From the NCBI GenBank assembly GCA_046537875.1, contig JBKHJZ010000045.1, positions 1 to 19,320 on the forward strand: a stretch of 19,320 nt of DNA. The letters are read 5' to 3'. Made by a program: the position numbers and the translations under genes. Within the stretch, counting starts at the first letter, position 1; every line of letters starts with the position of its first letter. Below, in pieces: positions 1-8,100 of this stretch. Below the pieces are notes generated by a model. It was not told where the DNA came from, did no database searches, and worked only from the letters and a program-made list of their open reading frames with translations. Origin of the DNA: JBKHJZ01 sp046537875. Its GTDB lineage: Bacteria > Actinomycetota > Acidimicrobiia > Acidimicrobiales > VFJN01.

Positions 1-1
1 G

Positions 2-784
2 CCCGCACCCGGGGCCCGCCCCGAGGCCTGGCAGCCGGAGGAGTGGATCGACGAGGGCGAGCTGCGGGACGAGGCGGCGGGCGCCGTCGACCGCGGCCGG
101 ACCCGGCGGGGACCCGACCGGGAGGGCCGGGGCAGGCGGCGGGAGCCGGGGACGACCGGTCCGGCCCGCACGCTGGCCGAGGAGCTGCGTGCCGCCGTGC
201 CGGCCGGCCGGATCGAGCGCCTCGAGGCCCGACTCCACGAGGCGTCGCGCGCGTACCAGCGGGGGAACTACGACGATGCCCGGCGACTGTTGCGTCCCCT
301 GGCTGCGCAGGCGCCGACCGCCCCGTCGGTGCGCGAGCTCTACGGGATGACCCTCTACCAGCTCGGGCGCTGGTCGCAGGCTCGGCGCGAGCTCGAGGCG
401 TACCGGTCGCTCACCGGCAGCACCGAGCAGCACCCGGTGCTGGCGGACTGCGCCAGGGCCCTCCGCCGCTACGGGGAGGTGGAGGAGCTCTGGGACGAGC
501 TGCGGGCCGCCAGCCCCAGTGCCGAGCTGGTGGCCGAGGGGCGCATCGTCGCGGCCGGTGCACTCGCCGACCAGGGCCGGATCGACGACGCGATCAGGTT
601 GCTCGAGGCGGGAACGCGCCAGATCAAGCGGGCTCGCCCACACCACCTGCGCATGGTCTACTCGTTGGCCGACCTCTACGAGCGGGCCGGCGACCTGCCG
701 CGGGCCCGTGACCTGTTCGCACGGATCGCCGACAGCGACCCGGATTTCGTCGATGTCGACGCGCGCCTCAGAGCGCTCCGATGA
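2..784 (+). CDS. TPR-repeat protein, 5' end cut off by window
   Basis: The reading frame is open from the left edge to TGA at 782-784, so the gene is partial; 260 codons are visible. The first ~60 visible residues are charged and low-complexity (Glu, Arg, Gly, Pro), probably a disordered linker. From about nt 215 the protein is alpha-helical with tetratricopeptide-like helix pairs, for example residues reading AYQRGNYDDARRLLRPLA, YQLGRWSQARRELEAY and LADLYERAGDLPRARDLFAR, which fit the TPR spacing of small and large residues. TPR proteins are scaffolds for protein-protein contacts; no catalytic motif is seen and the partner is unknown. The GTG at 197 gives a shorter candidate start, but the charged region upstream is in frame and continuous, so I treat it as part of the same protein. 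The next gene is 191 bp downstream on the same strand. Confidence 0.75.
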   Translation, partial: PAPGARPEAWQPEEWIDEGELRDEAAGAVDRGRTRRGPDREGRGRRREPGTTGPARTLAEELRAAVPAGRIERLEARLHEASRAYQRGNYDDARRLLRPLAAQAPTAPSVRELYGMTLYQLGRWSQARRELEAYRSLTGSTEQHPVLADCARALRRYGEVEELWDELRAASPSAELVAEGRIVAAGALADQGRIDDAIRLLEAGTRQIKRARPHHLRMVYSLADLYERAGDLPRARDLFARIADSDPDFVDVDARLRALR

Positions 785-883
785 CGCCGCTGCGCCGCGT
801 GTTGAGCACCGCATGCGGGCGTTCGACCACGTACCGGGGCGCACTGCTTCGGTCGTGTCACAAGGGACTGGTGCACACCCGCA

Positions 884-902
884 CAGGGGCCTTGCGGCCC
901 TG
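884..902 (+). terminator. possible hairpin terminator after the TPR gene
   Basis: CAGGG, one bulged G, CC, then loop TTGC, then GGCCCTG form a seven-pair hairpin 100 bp after the TPR stop. There is no T-tract, as is common in GC-rich actinobacteria, so termination activity is uncertain. It sits upstream of the probable korA promoter, which fits a transcription boundary. Confidence 0.35.
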
Positions 903-935
903 GTCAGAATGCCCGCGGACCGGGTAGGCAGACGA

Positions 936-970
936 TATGGTCACAACCAGATGACAGGAAGTTGAAGGAG
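936..970 (+). promoter_or_regulatory. probable korA promoter -10 and ribosome binding site
   Basis: TATGGT at 936-941 fits the actinobacterial TANNNT -10 element and would give a leader of about 27 nt. I see no convincing -35 at 16-18 bp spacing. AAGGAG at 965-970 is a strong Shine-Dalgarno five bases before the GTG at 976 and fixes the korA start. Confidence 0.45.
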
Positions 971-975
971 GCGCG

Positions 976-2855
<1,880 letters not shown>

Positions 2856-2859
<4 letters not shown>

Positions 2860-2903
2860 GCGGGCACCCGTTCGACAGCAACCCGCACGGAGGCGTTCGG
2901 TGA
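2856..2903 (+). CDS. 15-codon mini-ORF bridging korA and korB
   Basis: GTG at 2856 overlaps the korA stop as GTGA, the frame runs 15 codons (MSGHPFDSNPHGGVR) and its TGA at 2901-2903 overlaps the korB GTG start, again as GTGA. The arrangement could let ribosomes be passed from korA to korB. It has no recognisable domain and no clear Shine-Dalgarno of its own, and could be chance in GC-rich DNA where stops are rare. korB also has its own Shine-Dalgarno inside the mini-ORF. Confidence 0.25.
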
Positions 2904-3925
2904 GCACCACCACCACCATCCCGGTCACCACCCGCAAGGACTGGTCCAGCGACCAGGACGTGCGCTGGTGCCCCGGATGCGGCGACTACTCGATCCTCGC
3001 CGCGGTGCAGCTGCTGATGCCCGATCTCGGCGTCCGCCGGGAGGACGTGGTGTTCGTCTCGGGCATCGGCTGCGCTGCGCGGTTCCCGTACTACATGAAC
3101 ACCTACGGGATGCACACGATCCACGGCCGCGCCCCGGCCATCGCGACCGGCCTGGCGATGTCCCGGCCCGACCTGCACGTGTTCGTGGTGTCCGGCGACG
3201 GCGACGCGCTCTCCATCGGCGGCAACCACCTGATCCACGCGCTCCGGCGGAACGTGAACATCACGATCCTGCTGTTCAACAACCAGATCTACGGGCTCAC
3301 GAAGGGGCAGTACTCGCCCACGAGCGAGGTCGGCAAGGTGACGAAGTCGACCCCGTTCGGGAGCCTCGATCATCCGTTCAACCCGGTGAGCGTGGCCATC
3401 GGCGCGGAGGCGACGTTCGTCGCCCGCACGCACGACATGGACCGGCAGCACATGATGGAGGTCTTCCGGCGGGCGTTCGAGCACCGCGGCGCATCGCTGA
3501 TCGAGATCTACCAGAACTGCAACGTGTTCAACGACGCCGCCTTCGAGGCGATCACGGGACGGCAGAACCGGCCCGACATGCTGATCCCTCTACGCCACGG
3601 GGAGCCGATCCGGTTCGGTGCCGAGGGCCAGCGCGGGGTGGTCATCGACCCCCAGCAGGGCGCGTGCCTGGTCGACGTCGCCGACGTGGGTGACGACGCC
3701 CTGCTCGTCCACGACGAGACCCGCGAGGACCCCAGCGTGGCGTTCATGCTCTCGCGCCTCGCGGAGGGGCCCACGCAGCCGACGCCGATCGGCGTGTTCC
3801 GCGACGTCGTCCGCCCCGACTACGGCGCCGGCGTCGACGAGCAGATCGAGGACGCCCGGGCCCGCGGGACATCGGACCTGGACACCCTGCTGCACTCCGC
3901 CTCCACCTGGACAGTGCCGGGCTGA
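2900..3925 (+). CDS. korB: 2-oxoacid:ferredoxin oxidoreductase, beta subunit (KorB)
   Basis: The 341-residue beta subunit binds thiamine diphosphate and passes electrons to ferredoxin. The sequence shows WCPGCGD at 23-29 (Cys24 and Cys27) and GIGCAARFP at 55-63 (Cys58), the cysteines expected to help hold the [4Fe-4S] cluster. The ThDP/Mg site is GDGDALSIGGNH at 99-110, completed by NNQIYGLTKGQ at 127-137. The C-terminal third, after about residue 230, is more variable and contains a DNRP-like acidic stretch without further cofactor motifs. Length matches the mycobacterial subunit. CGGAGG at 2888-2893 lies six bases before the GTG start. It forms the active heterodimer with KorA and is surely cotranscribed with it. 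No ferredoxin gene is next door, so the electron acceptor is encoded elsewhere. Confidence 0.95.
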   Translation: MSTTTTIPVTTRKDWSSDQDVRWCPGCGDYSILAAVQLLMPDLGVRREDVVFVSGIGCAARFPYYMNTYGMHTIHGRAPAIATGLAMSRPDLHVFVVSGDGDALSIGGNHLIHALRRNVNITILLFNNQIYGLTKGQYSPTSEVGKVTKSTPFGSLDHPFNPVSVAIGAEATFVARTHDMDRQHMMEVFRRAFEHRGASLIEIYQNCNVFNDAAFEAITGRQNRPDMLIPLRHGEPIRFGAEGQRGVVIDPQQGACLVDVADVGDDALLVHDETREDPSVAFMLSRLAEGPTQPTPIGVFRDVVRPDYGAGVDEQIEDARARGTSDLDTLLHSASTWTVPG

Positions 3926-3949
3926 CGGAACGCTGGGGGCCACTAGGTT
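3922..3949 (+). promoter_or_regulatory. leaderless promoter of the LLM oxidoreductase
   Basis: TAGGTT at 3944-3949 is followed by seven bases and then ATG at 3957, so transcription should begin at or next to the start codon. CTGACG at 3922-3927 is a plausible -35 at 16-bp spacing and overlaps the korB stop. There is no Shine-Dalgarno before this ATG. Confidence 0.6.
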
Positions 3950-3956
3950 CCGGCGC

Positions 3957-4895
3957 ATGACCGTTGCGCTGCGCGTGTTCACCGAGCCCCAGCTCGGAGC
4001 CACCTACGACGACCTGCTGACCGTGGCGCGGGAGGCCGAGCGGCTCGGCTTCGACGCGTTCTTCCGGTCGGACCACTACCTGACCATGGGGCCCGGGCTG
4101 GGGGAGCCGGGACCGACCGACGCCTGGATCACGCTCGCCGGCCTGGCCCGCGACACCGACACGATCCGCCTCGGCACGATGGTGACCGCCGCCACCTTCC
4201 GCCTGCCCGGGCCGCTGGCGATCTCGGTGGCGCAGGTGGACGCGATGTCCGGCGGACGGATCGAGCTGGGACTGGGCAGCGCCTGGTACGAGCAGGAGCA
4301 CCGGGCCTACGGCATCCCGTTCCCCGAGCTGGGCGAGCGGTTCGAGCGCCTCGAGGAGCAGCTCGCCGTGGTGACGGGCCTGTGGGCGACGCCACCGGGG
4401 GAGCGGTTCTCGTTCGCCGGGCGGCACTACACGCTCACCGATTCGCCGGCGCTGCCGAAGCCGGTGCAGCGGCCGCGGCCGCCGGTGATCGTGGGCGGGT
4501 GGGGCACGCGACGGACGCCCCGCCTGGCTGCCCGCTACGCCGACGAGTACAACGTGCCGTTCTCACCGCCCGCCGACCTGCGGCCCCAGCTCGACACCGT
4601 GGTGGCGGCGTGCGAGGCGGCGGAGCGCGACCCCGCCACGCTCACGACGTCCGCGGCGGTGGTGCTGTGCTGCGGGCGCGACGAGGCCGAGTACACCCGG
4701 CGCGCGGAAGCCATCGGGCAGGACCCGGCCGAGCTCCGGAAGAACCAGGCCGGCGGCACCGTGGCCGAGGTGACCGAGAGGCTCGGCGCCTACGCCGAGG
4801 CCGGAGCGCAGCGCCTCTACCTGCAGCTGCTCGACCTCCACGACCTCGACCACCTGCGCCTCGTCGCCGAGGAGGTCGCACCGGCGCTGCGGTGA
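3957..4895 (+). CDS. LLM-class F420-dependent oxidoreductase
   Basis: A 312-residue luciferase-like monooxygenase (TIM-barrel) protein, expected to use coenzyme F420 (or FMN) in a hydride-transfer reaction on an unknown substrate. Typical family segments are AEAERLGFDAFFRSDHYL near residues 26-43, IRLGTMVTAATFRLPGPLA around 70-88, DAMSGGRIELGLGSAWYEQE around 94-113, and PVIVGGWGTRRTPRLAARYAD near residues 178-198. The order and length match the large actinobacterial group annotated as probable F420-dependent oxidoreductases. The ATG at 3957 is chosen because homology begins there and a -10 element sits just upstream; the same frame stays open further upstream, but that is a shadow of korB. 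It converges on the PPOX-class gene. Substrate cannot be named. Confidence 0.9.
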   Translation: MTVALRVFTEPQLGATYDDLLTVAREAERLGFDAFFRSDHYLTMGPGLGEPGPTDAWITLAGLARDTDTIRLGTMVTAATFRLPGPLAISVAQVDAMSGGRIELGLGSAWYEQEHRAYGIPFPELGERFERLEEQLAVVTGLWATPPGERFSFAGRHYTLTDSPALPKPVQRPRPPVIVGGWGTRRTPRLAARYADEYNVPFSPPADLRPQLDTVVAACEAAERDPATLTTSAAVVLCCGRDEAEYTRRAEAIGQDPAELRKNQAGGTVAEVTERLGAYAEAGAQRLYLQLLDLHDLDHLRLVAEEVAPALR

Positions 4896-4924
4896 GCGAG
4901 CCCATCCAGCGAGTCGGGGACGAC

Positions 4925-4940
4925 GCGCCGAGCCGGGCGC
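4925..4940. terminator. weak hairpin between convergent genes
   Basis: GCGCC, a six-base loop and GGCGC form a five-pair stem in the 46-bp gap between the converging LLM and PPOX genes. It could act in both directions, but the stem is short and there is no T-tract. Confidence 0.25.
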
Positions 4941-4941
4941 A

Positions 4942-5352
4942 CTAGCCGGACACGTCGGGCCCCGCGCGCTCGACCGTGATGCGCAGCAGCACCCGACGAT
5001 CGGACGCCATCGCCCGGCGGTACTCGTCCCAGTCGGGGTGCTCGCCCTGGATGCTCCGGTAGTAGTCCACCAGAGGCTCCATGGCCTCGGGCAGCGACAC
5101 CACGTCGACCGGGCCCTCCACCTGCACCCACGGACCGAAGAAGCCGTCGGTGAAGACGCACAGCGCGGCGTAGGGCATCGCCCGGAGGTGGCCCACCTTG
5201 TAGGCGGTCTCCCGGGTGGAGATCACGACGCGCCCCTTGCCGTCGACACCTGCGGTCACGGGTGACATCTGCGTGGTGCCGTCGGACCGGGTGGTGGCGA
5301 GCACCGCCCGGTGGTTGTCCCGGATGAAGTCGAGCGCGGTGGCGGTGTCCAT
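4942..5352 (-). CDS. PPOX-class split-barrel F420/flavin-dependent protein (Rv1155-like)
   Basis: A 136-residue pyridoxamine-5'-phosphate-oxidase-like split barrel. The N-terminal strand pattern AVLATTRSDGTTQMSPV (about residues 16-32) and VVISTRETAYKVGHLRAMP (about 42-60) are the usual cofactor-phosphate-contacting region. The C-terminal segment GEHPDWDEYRRAMASDRRVL (about 103-122) closely resembles the end of the mycobacterial Rv1155-type F420-binding proteins. Members bind F420 as dimers and act as reductases or cofactor-binding proteins; pyridoxal-phosphate synthesis is unlikely. The ATG at 5352 is preceded six bases upstream by TAGCGT and no Shine-Dalgarno, implying a leaderless transcript. 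It is downstream of the DUF1015 gene on the same strand but likely has its own promoter. Confidence 0.9.
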   Translation of the reverse strand: MDTATALDFIRDNHRAVLATTRSDGTTQMSPVTAGVDGKGRVVISTRETAYKVGHLRAMPYAALCVFTDGFFGPWVQVEGPVDVVSLPEAMEPLVDYYRSIQGEHPDWDEYRRAMASDRRVLLRITVERAGPDVSG

Positions 5353-5358
5353 GGCCGA

Positions 5359-5364
5359 ACGCTA
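5359..5364 (-). promoter_or_regulatory. -10 element of a leaderless promoter for the PPOX-class gene
   Basis: On the minus strand TAGCGT is followed by six bases (TCGGCC) and the ATG at 5352. The -35 region is not convincing. The same geometry occurs at three other starts in the window. Confidence 0.5.
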
Positions 5365-5396
5365 CCCGGGGCCCGCGCGAGGGTGACGGCCGAGCG

Positions 5397-5413
5397 GGCC
5401 GGCCCCGCCGGCC
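5397..5413 (-). terminator. perfect 7-bp GC hairpin after the DUF1015 gene
   Basis: GGCCGGC, loop CCC, GCCGGCC is a perfect inverted repeat that begins two bases beyond the DUF1015 stop on the minus strand and ends just before the promoter of the PPOX gene. Position and stability fit an intrinsic terminator lacking a T-tract. Confidence 0.45.
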
Positions 5414-5414
5414 G

Positions 5415-6605
5415 TCAGGCGAGGCTGCGGAAGACCAGGCCGGTCTTGGGCTTCGGATGGAAGAAGGTCGTCTTCGGTGGCATGCGCTCGCCGCCCTGCG
5501 CCGTCGCCTCGATCTGCGCCACCGAGGCCGGCCGCAGCAGCACGCCGGCCTGCGCAGCCCCAGCGGCGACCGCACGGCGCACGTTGTCGACACCGTGCTG
5601 GAAGGCGACGTCGTGGGAGGGAAGCCGTGCGAGCGCCACGTCGAGCCGCGCCGCGTCGAGATCCTGCACGTCCCGGAGCGCCTCGGGGCGGGGCCGCAGC
5701 AGGGTCTCGCCGCCGGGGACGACCGCGCACAGCGCCTGCGCCCGGTCCATGGCCACGGTGACCGGGAGGTCGGCCGGCGGAGGTCCGAGCGGCTCGAACC
5801 ACGGTGCGAGGGCGCCGACCAGGTCGTAGCCGTCGGGCAGGCCGCCCAGCAGCCGGTGGATGGCCCGGACCGTGAGCTCCTCGTCCACCAGCTCCACCAC
5901 GTAGGCCATGGTGGCGGCCGCGCGGCCGGCGTCTCCCTCGGCTGCGTCGCGCTCCGCACGGTAGGTGAGCGAGGTCTCGTAGCGGTGGTGCCCGTCCGCG
6001 ATCACCACCGGCTGGGCGGCGACCGCCGCGGCGATGGCGTCGCACCGCCCGGGGTCGGCGACGATCCACACGCTGTGGCGCACACCGGCGTCGTCGAGCG
6101 CCTCGGCGCTGGGGGGTGCGTCGACCGGCAGGAGGTCGGTGAGGCCCTTCGCGAGCGAGAGCCCCCAGATCGCCGACAGGTTGGCGCGGCACGAGCGCAG
6201 CAGGTCGAGCCGGTCGCTGCGGGCCTTGGGGGTGGTGTGCTCGTGCGGGAGGATGTCGCGGCCGGGCGGGCTGAGCTCGAGGGCGCCGATGACCCCCGTG
6301 GTGTGGCGGGGCGCACCGGCGTCGTCCTCGTAGGACATCCGGTAGACGGTGAAGGCGGGATCGGGGTCGGTGGTCAGGACGCCGTCGCGCTGCCACTCCT
6401 CCAGCAGCCGCGACGCCACCGCATAGCGCCCCTCGCCCGTCTCGTCGATCGGGAGGTCGAGGCGGACCGCGTTGTGCGGGCTCCGCGCCACCAGCGAGGA
6501 CCGCTGGCGCTCGTCGATCACGTCGTAGGGCGGGCTGATGACCTCGTCCAGCCGGACACGGGTCAGGTCGTACCGGATGCCGGCGAACGGCTGGAAGCGG
6601 GCCAC
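5415..6605 (-). CDS. DUF1015 family protein
   Basis: A protein of about 396 residues that belongs to the DUF1015 family (function not established). It opens with ARFQPFAGIRYDL, continues with DEVISPPYDVID (about residues 19-30), and has a conserved-looking ADGHHRYET motif with His206-His207; it ends near KTTFFHPKPKTGLVFRSL, all typical of the family. I choose GTG at 6605 because GAGG at 6618-6615 is nine bases away and family members usually start M-A-R-F; ATG at 6614 is an alternative adding three residues. The double-histidine and the acidic residues suggest metal or phosphate chemistry, but this is inference. It lies 76 bp downstream of the rhomboid gene on the same strand with no promoter visible between them, so cotranscription is likely. 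Confidence 0.88.
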   Translation of the reverse strand: MARFQPFAGIRYDLTRVRLDEVISPPYDVIDERQRSSLVARSPHNAVRLDLPIDETGEGRYAVASRLLEEWQRDGVLTTDPDPAFTVYRMSYEDDAGAPRHTTGVIGALELSPPGRDILPHEHTTPKARSDRLDLLRSCRANLSAIWGLSLAKGLTDLLPVDAPPSAEALDDAGVRHSVWIVADPGRCDAIAAAVAAQPVVIADGHHRYETSLTYRAERDAAEGDAGRAAATMAYVVELVDEELTVRAIHRLLGGLPDGYDLVGALAPWFEPLGPPPADLPVTVAMDRAQALCAVVPGGETLLRPRPEALRDVQDLDAARLDVALARLPSHDVAFQHGVDNVRRAVAAGAAQAGVLLRPASVAQIEATAQGGERMPPKTTFFHPKPKTGLVFRSLA

Positions 6606-6681
6606 GGGAACCATCCTCGCAGACGGCTGCGCCGCCGCAGAACGGCCGGGAGGGTCGGGGCCGCCCGTGCCGGGGGAGTCG

Positions 6682-7515
6682 TCACCAGCGGTCCTCCGGG
6701 CCGTAGCGCCACGGCGGGGCGGCCGGGCGCTGGGGCGGGGGCCAGCCGGGCTGGACGGGCGGCGGGCGCCGGTGGGCCTGCCGTTCTCCCGGGCCCCCGA
6801 GGACCAGCGCGACGACCACGCCGAACACGAACCCGCCGACGTGCGCCGCCCAGGCCACGCCCGACTCGGGGGCGGTGAAGAACTGGAGCACGAACCAGAA
6901 CCCCAGCAACCACTTGGCCCGGATCTCCACCAGCATGATGAAGAGCATGAACACGGCGGTCCGGACGCGAGCGTTCGGGTACCAGACCATGTAGGCGCCC
7001 ATGATCGCGGCGATCGCGCCGGAGGCACCGACCAGGGGGACCGTCGAGTCGATGTTGAGCACCACGTGCGCCAGGGTGGCGACCACCCCGCCGGCCAGGT
7101 AGAGGAGCGCGAAGCCGACGGGGCGCAGGCGGTCCTCGATGTTGTTGCCGAAGATCCACAGGAAGAGCATGTTGCTCCCGAGGTGGAGCAGCGAGCCGTG
7201 GAGGAACATCGACGTCACGACCGCGAGGAACACGTTCTTGTCGGGGTCGAACGCCGGGGTCTGGTCGCCGCGCAGGTCACACGCGGTGTCGTCGCCCTGG
7301 TTGAAGGTGAGGATGACCTCGTTCTCGGTGAGCGGGCGACCCTCGACCAACTCGCAGGGGATCGCGGCGTTGCGGAGGTTGAACTCCGCGTCGGCGGCGC
7401 TCGACGCGAAGGGGTCCGGCTGCCAGAACAGGTAGATGGCGACGCAGGCGGCCACGATGAGCCAGGTGAGGACCGGGGTGTGCCGCACCGGGTTGTCGTC
7501 GCGCAGCGGGAGCAC
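6682..7515 (-). CDS. rhomboid family intramembrane serine protease
   Basis: A 277-residue polytopic membrane protease. A first hydrophobic segment spans about residues 14-30, followed by a ~60-residue extracytoplasmic loop holding Cys54 and Cys79, which could form a disulfide. The catalytic pair is visible: LVGASGAI with Ser165 and AAHVGGFVFG with His225; HLGSNMLFLWIFGNNIEDRL supplies the conserved oxyanion-side helix. The C-terminal ~35 residues are Pro/Arg-rich and probably cytoplasmic. Rhomboids cut transmembrane helices of partner proteins; the substrate is unknown. The GTG at 7515 is supported by TACGGT six bases upstream (leaderless). A longer open frame upstream is rejected, because it runs antisense through the phasin-like gene. 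It is divergent from the phasin-like gene with a 102-bp shared promoter region. Confidence 0.93.
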   Translation of the reverse strand: MLPLRDDNPVRHTPVLTWLIVAACVAIYLFWQPDPFASSAADAEFNLRNAAIPCELVEGRPLTENEVILTFNQGDDTACDLRGDQTPAFDPDKNVFLAVVTSMFLHGSLLHLGSNMLFLWIFGNNIEDRLRPVGFALLYLAGGVVATLAHVVLNIDSTVPLVGASGAIAAIMGAYMVWYPNARVRTAVFMLFIMLVEIRAKWLLGFWFVLQFFTAPESGVAWAAHVGGFVFGVVVALVLGGPGERQAHRRPPPVQPGWPPPQRPAAPPWRYGPEDRW

Positions 7516-7521
7516 CCCACG

Positions 7522-7527
7522 ACCGTA
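7522..7527 (-). promoter_or_regulatory. -10 element of a leaderless promoter for the rhomboid gene
   Basis: On the minus strand TACGGT is followed by six bases (CGTGGG) and the GTG at 7515. No good -35 is seen at 17-18 bp. There is no Shine-Dalgarno, so a leaderless transcript is the simplest reading. Confidence 0.5.
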
Positions 7528-7581
7528 GCGGCACCGCCCCGGGCGTCCCTCGTTCCCGCCTCTCTCACCTGGACCGATTCG

Positions 7582-7610
7582 TTGCCACCCGGGGGTCCGG
7601 TCCGTAACCT
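7582..7610 (+). promoter_or_regulatory. leaderless promoter of the phasin-like gene
   Basis: TTGCCA at 7582-7587, a 17-bp spacer and TAACCT at 7605-7610 make the best promoter in the window. Seven bases separate the -10 from ATG at 7618, so the transcript should start at the initiation codon. This may also drive the downstream tlyA-nadK block, since no other promoter is obvious before tlyA. Confidence 0.65.
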
Positions 7611-7617
7611 CCGTGAC

Positions 7618-8100
7618 ATGGAGCAGCCCGACATGTTGAAGCGCTTGCTCGACGCGGGCATGACCTTCACCGCCATGACGCAGGCTCGCGCCGAGGAGCT
7701 GATCCGCGACCTGGTGCGGGCCGGTGAGGTCCAGGCCGAGCAGGCCCAAGCGGTCAGGGACGAGCTGGTGGACCGCAGCCGCCGCAACAGCGAGCGGCTC
7801 ATCGACGCCGTGCGCAGCGAGATCCGCCAGCAGATGAGCAACCTGGGCCTGGCGACAACGGGGGACGTGGCACGCCTGGAGCGACGGGTCACCGAGCTCG
7901 GCGAGCGGGTGAACACGCTGTCGGCTCGCGGTGCGCGGGCGCCGGCGAAGGCGACCAAGGCCACCAAGGCCACGAAGGGCGCGAAGAAGGCGACCAAGGC
8001 CAAGAAGGCGACGAAGGCCAAGAAGGCCACGAAGACCTCCAAGGCCCGCAAGGGCACCAAGGCCACGAAGGCGACGACGAGCTCGTCGTCCGCTCGCTGA
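7618..8100 (+). CDS. phasin-like coiled-coil protein with lysine-rich tail
   Basis: A 160-residue protein. Residues 1-100 are helical with no membrane segment: an initial amphipathic part (LKRLLDAGMTFTAMTQARAE) and then a long charged helix with heptad-like spacing, ending in DVARLERRVTELGERVNTL, typical of small phasin or polyhydroxyalkanoate-granule-regulator-like coiled coils. Residues about 106-160 form a basic tail with 17 lysines, nearly all spaced every third residue among Ala and Thr, as in histone-H1-like tails of PhaF and AlgP proteins. Such tails bind DNA or polyphosphate non-specifically. Role by analogy: linking a granule, membrane or oligomer to the nucleoid; no PHA synthase gene is nearby, so this is tentative. 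The stop at 8098-8100 overlaps the presumed CTG start of tlyA. Confidence 0.8.
   Translation: MEQPDMLKRLLDAGMTFTAMTQARAEELIRDLVRAGEVQAEQAQAVRDELVDRSRRNSERLIDAVRSEIRQQMSNLGLATTGDVARLERRVTELGERVNTLSARGARAPAKATKATKATKGAKKATKAKKATKAKKATKTSKARKGTKATKATTSSSSAR
7948..8070 (+). repeat. degenerate tandem repeat encoding the lysine tail
   Basis: About 14 imperfect 9-bp units (for example AAGGCCACC, AAGGCGACG) encode Lys-Ala-Thr-type triplets, with essentially all lysines as AAG. The period is three codons, so unit gain or loss would keep the frame. This is a coding repeat, not an intergenic element. Confidence 0.75.

Noticed and set aside
785..975. Small gene or RNA in the largest intergenic gap
   Set aside because: Apart from a hairpin and a probable promoter plus ribosome site, no start codon with a credible frame or structured RNA could be supported.
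3618..3956. Upstream extension of the LLM oxidoreductase frame
   Set aside because: It overlaps korB in another frame, has no family similarity, and the -10 element at 3944-3949 fits initiation at 3957.
7948..8070. CRISPR-like or intergenic tandem repeat
   Set aside because: Units are about 9 bp, coding, in frame and without spacers; they encode the lysine tail.
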